From JAJDNS01 sp963578825 (GTDB lineage: Bacteria > Acidobacteriota > Vicinamibacteria > Fen-336): a stretch of DNA of 64,000 nucleotides. Location: NCBI GenBank assembly GCA_963578825.1, contig CAUZDW010000015.1:26196-90195 (forward strand). The letters are read 5' to 3'. Each line of letters opens with the position of its first letter. Positions within the stretch are counted from its first letter, which is position 1. Shown piece by piece: positions 8,416 to 18,206 of the stretch. A program made the translations under genes and the position numbers. The notes under the pieces are model-generated. The model saw only the letters and a program-made list of their open reading frames with translations, was not told where the DNA came from and did no database searches.

Positions 8416-8608
8416 CCCAGGGCGGAACGCTCGACACAACTCGTGACGTGTCACTCAGGGAGACGCTCGGATGGTGCGCAGCGTTGCGTGAGTTGGCGGG
8501 AGAAGGGAGGGAGGCCCGGATGAGGGGCGAAGTCACTGAGAACGACTGGGTTGGGACGACGCCTGAGGCTACGGCGGGAGGCCTATCGGGGAAACTGGAC
8601 GGCTCGGC

Positions 8609-10737
8609 TCAGCGCAGATCCGTCACCACGTACAAGTCAGACAAACGCCGGATCAGTGAGAAGGCCCAGGCCTCGCCCGAGTGGGCCACCGTCACTTTTG
8701 TGAGGCCAAGCACACCGGAGCGGTCGGGGGGAGCCAGATCGGCGACGTATTCGCTTCGGCCCGTCGCCATGTCCACACGCCAGAGGGCCTCGGGCATCTG
8801 GAGTATCCGGTCTCGGAAATAGACCCGGTCGTGCTCGTCCCAGGCCACGGCTCGCCACTCGGGCTCGGCCCCGGCGAGCGGGACGGGATCGCCGCCGGTT
8901 GTGGAGTACACGCAGTGGGCCTCGCCGTGGGGGCACCGAGTCACGAAGCGGGTCCCGTCGGGTGAGAACGTGTTGGAGTAGAGGACGACGCCATCGGGTA
9001 GCGGCAGCGGTCGCGACTCCCCGCTCGCTGCATCGACGAGCCAGGAGGCCCATCGGCCGGACGAGTCGCGGGTGGAGACGTAGATCGTCTTGCGATCCGG
9101 AAGCCACCCGGCCATCTCGTGTGTCGCGGCTCCGGGGATCCGGCACTGGCGGGACTCTCCGGCGCCGGTGGGCACGATCTGAACGTGGTCGGGCGTTGTC
9201 ACCGGAATCATGAGGGCCCACTTCCCGTCGATGGAGAGGCTGGTCCCCCGCCCGGGGCCCAGCCTCATGGGCAGAGAGCCGTCGGTGGACCGCAGGTAGG
9301 ACGTGTAGTCCGGCCCGCCTCCGTCACCGCTCTCGACGAGGAGAACCTGGCTCCCGTCGGCCGACAGCCCCTCGGCGCCGGAGACGTCGAGCCATGTGAG
9401 CTCGTGCAGCTTCTCCTGAGCGGTGCGCCCCAGGAACGTCTCGCCTCCGGTCCCGGTGCGCTCCAGGAGAACCCGGCCGTCGGGAGCAATGTCGTGCAGC
9501 ACGAGCCGGCCCATCGCCGCGTGGATGTGTCGGACCCGCCCGTCTCGCGTGAGGGCATGGAGCTCGCTCTTCACTCCGACGCGGGCAGCGGTGAACCAGA
9601 CCTCGTCGCCGCCCGGCGACCATGCCAGCCCGTCGAGGCTGCCCCAGGGGCCCGAGACCGCCAGGCGCTCGCCGTCGCGATTCATGATGACGACCTGCCC
9701 GCGATCGTCGCCGAACATCATGTGCTCTTGCAGCGCCAGCAGCTCTCCATCCGGGGAGAGGCGGAGGCGACTCACGTCGTTCGTCTCGCCGAGGGAGCGA
9801 CCGATCGGGTACTCGAGTCGGAAACGGTTTTCCTCGATGCGCACCACCGCGAACTCTGATGCGTCGGCCGTCCAGTCGGCTGCTCGGATGCCCTGCGAGA
9901 CCTCCCGCGGCGGCCCGCCGGCCAGCGGTGCCCGAGCCAGGACCCGGCGCCGGAGAAAAGCCACCTCCGAATCGGAGGCCGCCACGATGCGGGAATTGAC
10001 GATGCCGAGCGACCGGCTCTCACGGGCGCCACTGTTCATGAGCTGCATGTCCCGGGGGCGACCTTCCCACGACGCGACGTAGACGACCTGATGCTCCGGG
10101 CCGAACCGAGCCGGGGTGATGGCACCCCGATGGAAGGTGATCCTCTGGAAGCTGGGGGCGGGGCCTCGCTCTGCGGGAGACCACCGAGACGATAGGCAAA
10201 GGCAAGAGCGCTGAGGAAAACCACGGCGGCGGCGAGCACCAGCGCCACCGTGCTCCAGCGCGGCTCGACGGCAGCGCCTGGCGCGAGCATCGGGTCTCCC
10301 ACACCGGCAGCGCTGCCGTCGGTGGACTGGCCTTCCGCGACGGGTCGCGGCCAGTCGTGTACCGTTGCGGGCGGCACCGCCCTCTCCACAGAGCCGCCCA
10401 CCCAACGATAGCCCCGGCGGGGCAGGGTCTCGACGTAGCGAGGGTGCAGGGCACTGTCGCCGAGGGCGGAACGGATCTGGCGAATGCAGAAGTTCAGCGA
10501 TTGCTCGAAATCGACGAAGGTCCCGGCGGGCGAGACCGCGGACTGGATCTCTTCGCGAGTGACGACACGCCCGGGCTGGTCGACGAGCAGGGCCAGGACT
10601 TTGAAGGGCTGGGGCTGGAGGCGAACGAGGGCTCCGTTACGGCGCAGCTCGCCGCTCTTGACGTCCATTTCGAAGGCGCCAAAGCGGACGGCGTGAACCA
10701 CGCCACCCTCCCGGGCCTGCGAGCTCGATTCCGCCAT
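8609..10737 (-). pseudogene. Winged-helix/TM/PD40 propeller regulator, frameshifted
   Basis: The first part, from ATG 10737, encodes a CadC/ToxR-like winged-helix DNA-binding domain (RFGAFEMDV, RRNGALVRLQPQPFKVLALL, ending RYVETLPRRGYRW) and a membrane helix (VALVLAAAVVFLSALAF). The periplasmic half lies in a different frame from about 10160 down to 8609: a PD40/TolB-like beta-propeller of at least six blades (LSPDGELLALQ, WSPGGDEVWF, FSPDGTRFV). Restoring one base in the C-rich tract (G-run on the plus strand, 10154-10163) joins them as ...EAPPPSFQRITFHRG. Family members bind DNA from the membrane and sense a periplasmic signal through the propeller. The gene is divergent from the M19 dipeptidase, a natural target. 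Sequencing error is as likely as true inactivation. Confidence 0.75.
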
Positions 10738-10829
10738 GCTGTGCACCCCGTTCCGGGCCGGGGCCGACAATCATCCACGAGTTTGGACGCTCGATGCACA
10801 CGGCGCCCCATCCGGGAGGTTCCCCTCAA

Positions 10830-12104
10830 GTGAATAGGACGTTGCTCGGCGCTTTTACGTTCCTTGGAATTTTTGCTTTTCTTTTTCAAAGCTGTTCCGC
10901 CCATGGCCAGGATCCCGATCTGGAGCGGGCCCGACGGCTCTTGAGCCGGCACCCGGTGCTCGATGGACACAACGACCTCCCGTGGACGATCCGCGGGAAG
11001 ACCGGGGCGATCGGGGACCTCGAGGCCTACGACCTGGGGCAGCCGACGAGCGGCGACACCGACCTCGAGCGCCTCCGGGCCGGCGGTGTGGGCGGACAGT
11101 TCTGGTCGGTCTACGTGCCAGCCGACCTCGGAGGCGGAGCCGCACGCCGGCAGCTCGAGCAGATCGACCTGGCCCGACGGCTGATCGATCGCTACCCGGA
11201 GGACCTGGCCCTGGCGACGACCGCGGCCGACGTCGAACGCATCATGAAGGAGGGCCGGATCGCGTCGCTGCTCGGCGCCGAGGGCGGCCACGTCATCGAG
11301 GACTCCCTCGGGGCGCTGCGCGCCTACCACGCCCTCGGCGTGCGCTACATGACGCTGACGCACAGCGCCACGCTCAACTGGGCCGACTCCTCCAGCGGGG
11401 ATCGCCGCCACGGGGGCCTCACCCTCTTCGGCGAGGAGGTTGTGCGCGAGATGAACAGGCTGGGCATGCTCGTGGACCTCTCCCACGTCTCGCCCGAGAC
11501 GATGGAGGACGCCTTGCGAGTCTCCGAGGCGCCGATCATCTTCTCTCACTCCTCCGCGCGGGCCGTGTGCGACCACCCGCGCAACGTTCCCGATGCCATC
11601 CTCCGCCTCCTGCCCGACAACGGCGGCGTCGTCATGATCACGTTCGTCGCCTCGTTCATCTCGCCGGAGTGGGCGGCGGTCTACGACCCGATGCGGAGGG
11701 AGTACAAGAGACGGATCGCGAGAGTCGAGGATTCCGCCGAACGGAAACGGGTCCTAGAGGAGCTCAAGCGGGCGCTTCCACCGATCCGGGTCACCCTCGG
11801 GGAGGTGGCCGATCACGTGGAGCACGTGCGCCGGGTCGCAGGCGTCGACCACGTCGGCCTCGGCGGCGACTTCGACGGCAACGACTCGTGGCCGGAGGGG
11901 CTCGACGACGTCTCCACGTACCCGAAGCTCTTCGCCGAGCTGATTCGACGGGGATGGAGCGACGCCGACCTCGCCGGGCTTGCAAACGGCAACATCCTCC
12001 GGGCGATGCGGCAGGCCGAAGAGGTTGCCGCGAGGCTGCAGCTCGAGCGCCCGGCTTCGACGGCCACCCTCGAGGCCCTAGACGGGCCTCCCTCGGAGCC
12101 GTGA
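10830..12104 (+). CDS. Membrane dipeptidase (M19, renal dipeptidase family)
   Basis: A ~424-residue zinc dipeptidase, probably exported and membrane-attached. The GTG at 10830 has GGGAGG ten bases upstream and precedes a hydrophobic signal that ends FQSCSA, a loose lipobox. Zinc ligands of the family are visible: HxD in LDGHNDLPW, Glu in LGAEGGHV, His in LVDLSHVS, His in IIFSHSSAR and the Asp of GGDFDG. M19 enzymes hydrolyse dipeptides, often with D-residues at the C-terminus. The first ~25 codons are strikingly T-rich for this genome. The stop overlaps the quinone-oxidoreductase start as GTGA, so the two are coupled. Confidence 0.9.
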   Translation: MNRTLLGAFTFLGIFAFLFQSCSAHGQDPDLERARRLLSRHPVLDGHNDLPWTIRGKTGAIGDLEAYDLGQPTSGDTDLERLRAGGVGGQFWSVYVPADLGGGAARRQLEQIDLARRLIDRYPEDLALATTAADVERIMKEGRIASLLGAEGGHVIEDSLGALRAYHALGVRYMTLTHSATLNWADSSSGDRRHGGLTLFGEEVVREMNRLGMLVDLSHVSPETMEDALRVSEAPIIFSHSSARAVCDHPRNVPDAILRLLPDNGGVVMITFVASFISPEWAAVYDPMRREYKRRIARVEDSAERKRVLEELKRALPPIRVTLGEVADHVEHVRRVAGVDHVGLGGDFDGNDSWPEGLDDVSTYPKLFAELIRRGWSDADLAGLANGNILRAMRQAEEVAARLQLERPASTATLEALDGPPSEP

Positions 12105-13099
12105 GCGGACTTCCGGCGGACGGCCTCGCGATCGAGATCGCCCGTCCCGGCCCCCCCGACGTCCTGCGGCCGATCCGCAGGCCCGTGGACCCACCGGGCC
12201 CGGGCGAGATCCTGCTGCGCGTGGCGGCCGCGGGCGTCAACCGCCCTGATCTTCTCCAGCGCGAGGGCCGGTATCCGCCACCGCCCGGGGCAAGCGACAT
12301 CCCCGGCCTCGAGGCGGCGGGGACCGTGGTGGCTGTGGGGGACGGCGTGAGCCGCTGGAGCGTGGGCGACGAGGCCTGCGCGCTGTTGGCCGGCGGCGGC
12401 TACGCCGAGTACTGCCTGGCACCGGCCCCTCAGGTGCTGCCCCTCCCCCGGGGCATGGCGGCGCTCCAGGCCGCCGCTCTTCCCGAGGCCGTCTTCACCG
12501 TCTGGACCAACGTGTTCGAGCGCGGGCGGCTCGCTCGGGAAGAAACCCTGCTGGTCCACGGGGGGACGAGCGGCATCGGCACCACCGCCATCCAGCTCGC
12601 CCGGGCCCGGGGGGGCCGTGTGTTTGCCACGGCCGGCACCGCCGAGAAGTGCGCTGCATGTGAGCGTCTCGGCGCCGTGCGGGCGGTCAACTACCGCGAG
12701 GAGGATTTCGTTCCGATCGTGAAGGAGCTCACCGACGGACGAGGCGTGGACGTCATTCTCGACATGGTCGGTGGGCGCTACATGAGCCGAAATCTCGACT
12801 CGCTGGCTCGAGACGGGAGACTCGTCCTCATCGCGTTCCTCGGGGGCGCGACGGCCGAGGTCGACTTTCGGCCGGTGCTCCAGCGCTGGCTCACCATCAC
12901 GGGCTCGACGCTACGGCCCCGATCCATCGAGGAGAAGGGTCGGATCGCACGTGCCGTCGAGACCGAGGTCTGGCCTCTCTTCGAATCGGGAGCCATGGTC
13001 CCTGTCATTCACGCGACCCTGCCCCTGGCGCAGGCGGCGGAGGCGCATCGCCAGCTGGAAGAGGGCGGGCACATCGGCAAGCTCGTGCTCGTCCCCTGA
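12101..13099 (+). CDS. NAD(P)H:quinone oxidoreductase, PIG3/zeta-crystallin family
   Basis: A 332-residue medium-chain reductase without structural zinc. The N-terminal GroES-like domain has AAGVNRPDLLQREGRYPPPPG and SDIPGLEAAG, both typical of the PIG3 family. The Rossmann domain has HGGTSGIGTTAIQLA (the G-x-G-x-x-G variant) and the late GSTLRPRS. It should reduce quinones or alpha,beta-unsaturated carbonyls with NADPH in the cytoplasm. The GTG at 12101 overlaps the dipeptidase stop (GTGA); the metabolic link between the two is not obvious. Confidence 0.9.
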   Translation: MSGLPADGLAIEIARPGPPDVLRPIRRPVDPPGPGEILLRVAAAGVNRPDLLQREGRYPPPPGASDIPGLEAAGTVVAVGDGVSRWSVGDEACALLAGGGYAEYCLAPAPQVLPLPRGMAALQAAALPEAVFTVWTNVFERGRLAREETLLVHGGTSGIGTTAIQLARARGGRVFATAGTAEKCAACERLGAVRAVNYREEDFVPIVKELTDGRGVDVILDMVGGRYMSRNLDSLARDGRLVLIAFLGGATAEVDFRPVLQRWLTITGSTLRPRSIEEKGRIARAVETEVWPLFESGAMVPVIHATLPLAQAAEAHRQLEEGGHIGKLVLVP

Positions 13100-13177
13100 C
13101 AATCGATCTGCACCTTGGCGCGCCGCGCCGCGCCGGCCTCTCGCCCGAGCGAGCCCGGCGTGCCCACCGAAGAGTCG

Positions 13178-14705
13178 TCAATCCTTCAGCGGCTCGATCC
13201 ACGGTGCAGCACCTAGGCGATGCGGCTCGGCGGCCAGGTCGACCTTGGGGTCGATCAAGCGCTGACGCTCCCGACCGTTCAGACTGACCTCGACGTTCGT
13301 CCGGACGCTCACACCCGGGTGGCCGCGCGCCTCCAGGTTCTGCGCCAGATGCCGGGCGAACTGGTGGATCATGTGGGGTCGCGTGGCCATCTTCCTGTAC
13401 TGCCACCGTTCCAGCAGCTCCCTCGGATCGATCGTCCAGTTTCGCCCGCTCTTGGGATCCGTCACGCGGAACCTCGCCGTGCCTCTCTTGCTGCGCAGCT
13501 TCATGTGCCAGGAGAAGTTGTGACCCTCCTCCGTCCAGCTCACGGCGCCCGGAATGACGAAGTGGCGCAGAGGGATGACGACCTGCAGCGTGAACCAGAC
13601 GACGACCAGCGCGCACGTCAGCCCGTGTCCAGTGGGCGCACCTCGCTCGAGCGTCGCTCCATCTCGGTCGAGGTCGCGGCGGGCGAGGTCGGGTGAGTGG
13701 CGTCGAGGGCTCGAGCGCTCGCCTGGCCCTTCCTTCCCTCGGAGCGCCGCGGCCGTGGTTGCCAGCCCTACGGGCACGAGCTCCAGCTCTTTCCGGAGCC
13801 AGGCGACTGCCAAGCCCAGCGCCACGCCCCCCGACCAGGCGAACCGCGCCCTCGCATCCGGTGCCGCCTGAAGATCGCGGACCAGGCGGCGCGGCCAGTC
13901 AGGCGGGAAGAACAGCGTCGTGGCGGCGAGGGCCAGCCAGGGGAAGATCCCGATCGAGAACAAACGATCGTTCATGAGGTGGAACGACGTGACGAGCGCG
14001 AACATGAGCGGACGCGTCCGACGCCAGAGAAGCGCTGGGACAGCCAACAGATCCAGCAGCAGCCCCCCGTAGGCGAAGAGGTAGACGACCCACTCGTCGG
14101 TGAACAGCGGGCCGATCAGCGGGAAGCTGGCCCGCCTGGCCAGCCAGGTGCGGAGCGGCTCTCCGCCAAGCCAGTCGCCGTTGATCTTCGCGACGCCACC
14201 GAAGAAGTAGACAGATGCCCATCTGTCCGGCCAGCAGCACCGGGCCCCAGGCCGGGATCCGATCGGCCCTCAGCCGGGGGCGGATCAGCGCGTCCACCGA
14301 AACAGCGCGGTGGGCCGGCACGAAGATCATCAGGAAGCTGATCAGAATGACGAAGTAGAAGTGATTCAGGTACCGCGCCTGCTCGAGCAGGAAGACGTAG
14401 GTAAACCCCAGGAAGAAGAGCGCGGCGCTCAGTCGGTAGAGAAAGCCCAACATGATGAAGAGTGCGAGGGCGCCGAGCGCGTAGAAATGGACGTACATCC
14501 CGTCGCCCGACCACGGACGAACCCACTCGAAGAACGGGTAGGTGAAGTGGTAGCAGGGCTCGAGCCAGTAGCGCGCGATCCAATCGTGATCGAGGTAACG
14601 CTTTACCTCCCAGAGCATCACGAGCCCGAACGCCACGCGGAAGAAGACGACACTCGCGATGTCGACTGGGCGAAGGAGCGCGGCGGCCAGGCGATGGGAC
14701 GTCAC
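13178..14705 (-). pseudogene. HTTM-domain membrane protein (vitamin-K gamma-carboxylase-like), frameshifted
   Basis: From GTG 14705, which has GGAGG eight bases upstream, the frame encodes four or five membrane helices of an HTTM domain (PVDIASVVFFRVAFG, HFYFVILISFLMIF, PVLLAGQMGI). It is then interrupted. The continuation lies in a second frame from about 14210 (YFFGGVAKINGDWLGG, FHLMNDRLFSIG, then a soluble tail with WQYRKMATRPHMI). Removing one base at 14213 gives the expected family sequence GIVYFFGGVAKIN. HTTM proteins are polytopic and related to gamma-glutamyl carboxylase; bacterial roles are mostly unknown. A DCC-type thiol oxidoreductase gene lies 231 bases upstream on the same strand, a common association. 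One-base sequencing error is possible. Confidence 0.75.
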
Positions 14706-14936
14706 GCCCGCCGCCTCCAGGCAGGGCTCTGAGGCGGGCGAGCAAGCGGCGAGAGGATGTCGGGCTGCAGGCGTGAAACCAGCTGCGTCGCTCGAGGCTG
14801 ACAGCGCCACGAGCTGAAGGATGGTAGGTCGAGGCGGCGCACGGATTCAACCAGGGGGTTCTTCAGCGACCAGGACTCACCGGTGCAGACGTATCAGACT
14901 CAGCGGAGCCCACAGATCGAAGGAGCCCGGCGATGT

Positions 14937-15350
14937 CTACAGGTGCAGAAATCGATCCCGCTCCTCGGGAGCGGAGAGCGTGCAGGCTTCGGCCTGGCCG
15001 AACCACCGGTATCGGTGCGCCGCAACGTAGTCGTACAGGCGATCCCGGACGAAGCGGGGTACGATCACGCCGACCCAAAGCAGGCTCCAGGGAAGGCCGA
15101 GCCGGCGGAGGACCTGCAACGCGGCCGTGGACCGCTGGAAGGCCTGGCCGCTCGACACGAGCGCGAACGAGTCGAGGGTGTCGATGGGGAGATCGTGAGC
15201 GCGAAGCAGCGACCGGCCGACATCGCTCTGCAGTGGAGCGAATCGAAAACGCCGCCGTCGGTCGCTGGCGATGACGAACGAGACCCAGCGGTCACAGAGA
15301 CCGCAAGTGCCGTCGAAGAGTATGACCGGCTCGCCGCTCATCGGATTCAT
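14937..15350 (-). CDS. DCC family thiol-disulfide oxidoreductase (DUF393)
   Basis: A 137-residue protein beginning with the family motif DGTCGLC, whose CxxC lies in the first ~20 residues, followed by RRRFRFAPLQSD and a C-terminal pair of aromatic helices (YDYVAAHRYRWFG). The name DCC comes from the D-x-x-C-x-x-C motif. The fold is thioredoxin-like and the reaction is thiol-disulfide exchange with unknown partners. HTTM and DCC genes often lie together and are sometimes fused, so this protein may serve the HTTM product downstream. A second ATG three codons in (15341) is an equally good start. Confidence 0.85.
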   Translation of the reverse strand: MNPMSGEPVILFDGTCGLCDRWVSFVIASDRRRRFRFAPLQSDVGRSLLRAHDLPIDTLDSFALVSSGQAFQRSTAALQVLRRLGLPWSLLWVGVIVPRFVRDRLYDYVAAHRYRWFGQAEACTLSAPEERDRFLHL

Positions 15351-15437
15351 CGTAACCCCGTTGCTCCGCCGGCGGACAGTCCGTGGCGCCGCGGCATATG
15401 GCTCCCGTGGCCTCGGGTTGCCGGCTGGCGGTTGAGG

Positions 15438-15443
15438 TATAGT
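15438..15443 (+). promoter_or_regulatory. Candidate -10 element TATAGT before the HEAT/DUF349 gene
   Basis: TATAGT matches five of six -10 consensus positions, 34 bases before the TTG start at 15478, with an AGGAGAG ribosome site (15468-15474) in between. No good -35 is visible at standard spacing. It would drive the three-gene CHAT unit. Confidence 0.3.
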
Positions 15444-15477
15444 CGAGAGTTGCGGGACGTGCTTTCAGGAGAGTTAA

Positions 15478-18189
15478 TTGAAGGGGCTCATCGACCGATT
15501 CCTCAACAAGCCTGAATGGCAGGATTCGGACCCAGTCGTCCGGGCCGAGGCGGTGCTGCGCCTGCCCTCGTCCGAGCGCGAAGCTCTCGTGGCCATCGCC
15601 CAGGACGACGACGAGCCTCGCGTTCGCCGGGCAGCGGCCAGGAAGCTGTCCGACACCGACACCCTGGTGAAGCTGGCGCGCTCCGATCCGGACGACGGCG
15701 TCCAGGAAGAGGCCGCCTCGCGACTCGTGCACCTCGTCGTTCACGCGACCGAGGAGGACGCGGCAACGACCGCCCTGGCCGCGTTGAGCCAGCCGAAGCA
15801 TCTGTCGGTCGTGGCTCGCTCCGCGGCGCTCGAGCCGATCCGTGAGGCGGCGATCGGGGCCATGACAGACCCGCGCGCGCTGGCTGCGGTGGTGCGCGAG
15901 GCCGGCGACGGCCCAACGCGCCTCCTGGCTCTCGGGCGGATCGAAGACGTCCCCACCCTCCTCGCGATCGCCCTCAAGTCGGACCAGAAGTCCATCGCAG
16001 TGGCCGCCGTGGAGCGGCTGAGCGACCGCGAGGCCCTCCAGGCCGTGTCCGAGAACGCCCGGGCCGGCTCCGCCGCGCGGCGCGCGAGGGCCCGGCTCGA
16101 GCCGGATGAGCCCGCCGACGAGCGTCCCGCGAGTGCGCTCCCCTCTCCGGAGCAGGACGAGAAGGAAAAGGAAACGTACGAGCGGGCGCGAGCGCACCAC
16201 GAGCAGGAGGCCGCGGAGCGCGCCGAGGCCCTGGCCGCCCGGACTCGGATCTGCGAATCGGTCGAAGGCGCCCAGAGCGAGACGATCCCCTCGGCTCTCG
16301 AGCAAGCCCGGGCGGAGTGGGAGACGCTGACGCCCCTCTCGAGCGCAGAGGCCGAGACCGCAAAGGCACGCTTCGACCAGGCCCTCGGTGCAGGCGAACG
16401 ACGCCATGCCGCCTTCCTCGCGGGGCTCGCCCGACGCGACGAGATCACGGCCCTCGTGACCCAGGCCGAAGAGCTGGCGGCCACCGAGAACGCCGGCGAC
16501 CGATCGGCCTGGGCCGCGCTGAAGAAGAAATGGGGGGAGCTGGCCGCTTCTGCGGATCAGCCCGATCTTCGCACCCGCTTCGAGAGAGCGGCGGCAGGTT
16601 ACGACGAGCGCCAGCGCGCCAGCCGCGAGGAGAGCGAGCAGAAGGACCGCCAGAACCTCGTCCGTCTCACCAGGCTCGCCGAGAAGGCCGAGGCCCTGCT
16701 CACGAAGAAGGACGCAGGGTTGCGCGACGCCGACCACGCCTCGCGGGAGATCCGCTCCGCACTGGACCATCCCGGGCACTTCCCCACCCGCGAGGATCGC
16801 GAGGGGACCCTCGCGCGTCTCGAGACCGCCCGGAAGGCTCTCTACCCACGAGTGCAACAGCTTCGAGAGGATGCGGAGTGGAAGCGCTGGGCCAACGTGT
16901 CCGTGCAGGAGGAGCTGTGCACACGCGCGGAGGCGCTCGCCGAGGAGGAGGAGAACCTCGGGGAGGTCGCCGGCAAGCTGCGCGACCTCGACGCACGCTG
17001 GAAGCAGGCCAGAGAGGCGCCGAAGGACAAGTCCGAGGAGCTCTGGAAGCGATTCAAGACGGCACGAGACGTGGTCAAGGGCCGCGTGGACGCCTACTTC
17101 GCACAACCGAACAAAGGGTTCGCGGAAAACCTCCAGAAGAAAGAAGCCCTCTGTGAGAAGGCCGAGGCCCTGGCCGATTCCACCGAGTGGGTGAAGACCG
17201 CCGCGGTGCTGCGCGGCCTGCAGGCAGAGTGGAAGGAGATCGGCCCGGTCCCTCGATCCCGGTCCGGCAAGATCTGGACCCGCTTCCGCCAGCCGTGCGA
17301 TCGCTTCTTCACTCAGTGGCAGGCGCACCGGGGCGAGCAGAGCAAGGGCTGGGCCGAGAATCTCGTGCTGAAAGAGTCGCTGTGCGAGAAGGCCGAGGCC
17401 GTAATGGATTCCACGGACTGGGAGCCTGTGGCCAGCGAGCTCAAGCGCCTCCAGACCGAATGGCGGACGATCGGGGCCGTCAAGAACAGCCGCTCCGACA
17501 AGGTCTGGCGGCGCTTTCGCAAAGCCTGCGACCATTTCTTCGATCGATACAAGCACCGCGACACCCTGGCCCTTCAGGCCGTGCAGGAGGCGAGAGAGCA
17601 GATCTGTGCGGATCTCGAGGGCCTCGTGCCGGAAGAGGGCGCCGAGACCACTGCCCCCGACGACCTCGTGGCCCGGGTGCTGGCGGCGCAGACGGCGTGG
17701 CGGCAGGCCGGGGAGCTGCCCCGTGACGCCATGGCGTCTCTGGCCGAGCGCTTCGCCCAGGTTCGCGATCGGCTCGTGACGCTCCATCCATCCACGTTTT
17801 CCGGAACCGAGCTCGACCCCGAGGCCAGCCGGCGAAAAGCGGAGAAGCTGGTCGTCCGAGTGGAGGCCGCCCTGGAGGAAAACGAGGCGAAGCGAACCGC
17901 GACCGCCGCCGAGACCACCGAGGATCTCGCGGCACGGCTCCGCGAGGCGTTGGCCGCCAACACCATCGGAGGGCACGAGGCGGTCGAGGCCCGGTGGGCC
18001 TCCGCCACTACCGAGGTCGAGTCCGCCCAGGCCGCGTGGCGGCGGCTCAGTCCCTTGACCGGCCCGGAAGCCACCGCGCTGGCGGAACGCTTCGACCGGG
18101 CCTGCACGCAGTTTTTCGAGAAGCGTCCGCGTCCCGAGCCGGCACGACGCTCCGAGGGCGCGAAACGGCGGCCCCGCAGGCGCGCCTGA
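15478..18189 (+). CDS. HEAT-repeat and DUF349 coiled-coil protein
   Basis: A 903-residue, highly charged soluble protein. Residues ~1-205 form short alpha-alpha repeats of HEAT/armadillo type (VRRAAARKLSDTDTLVKLA, VAAVERLSDREALQAV). Residues ~220-265 form an acidic coiled coil. From ~470 on there are three clear DUF349 units (about 470-545, 548-620 and 625-690), each with LCEKAEAL, a 30-residue helix pair and K-x-W-x-R-F. The last 200 residues are again helical and end in a very basic tail (RRPRRRA). It starts with TTG behind AGGAGAG. No enzyme motif is seen; a scaffold or nucleic-acid-associated role is likely. The CHAT gene begins within ~20 bases of its stop. Confidence 0.75.
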   Translation: MKGLIDRFLNKPEWQDSDPVVRAEAVLRLPSSEREALVAIAQDDDEPRVRRAAARKLSDTDTLVKLARSDPDDGVQEEAASRLVHLVVHATEEDAATTALAALSQPKHLSVVARSAALEPIREAAIGAMTDPRALAAVVREAGDGPTRLLALGRIEDVPTLLAIALKSDQKSIAVAAVERLSDREALQAVSENARAGSAARRARARLEPDEPADERPASALPSPEQDEKEKETYERARAHHEQEAAERAEALAARTRICESVEGAQSETIPSALEQARAEWETLTPLSSAEAETAKARFDQALGAGERRHAAFLAGLARRDEITALVTQAEELAATENAGDRSAWAALKKKWGELAASADQPDLRTRFERAAAGYDERQRASREESEQKDRQNLVRLTRLAEKAEALLTKKDAGLRDADHASREIRSALDHPGHFPTREDREGTLARLETARKALYPRVQQLREDAEWKRWANVSVQEELCTRAEALAEEEENLGEVAGKLRDLDARWKQAREAPKDKSEELWKRFKTARDVVKGRVDAYFAQPNKGFAENLQKKEALCEKAEALADSTEWVKTAAVLRGLQAEWKEIGPVPRSRSGKIWTRFRQPCDRFFTQWQAHRGEQSKGWAENLVLKESLCEKAEAVMDSTDWEPVASELKRLQTEWRTIGAVKNSRSDKVWRRFRKACDHFFDRYKHRDTLALQAVQEAREQICADLEGLVPEEGAETTAPDDLVARVLAAQTAWRQAGELPRDAMASLAERFAQVRDRLVTLHPSTFSGTELDPEASRRKAEKLVVRVEAALEENEAKRTATAAETTEDLAARLREALAANTIGGHEAVEARWASATTEVESAQAAWRRLSPLTGPEATALAERFDRACTQFFEKRPRPEPARRSEGAKRRPRRRA

Positions 18190-18206
18190 AGGGCCCCGGC
18201 CCGACG

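Noticed and set aside
13100..13177. GGCGCGCCGCGCCGCGCC-rich gap considered as a terminator
   Set aside because: It is a low-complexity GC stretch that can pair in several ways, with no T-run; a terminator cannot be supported.
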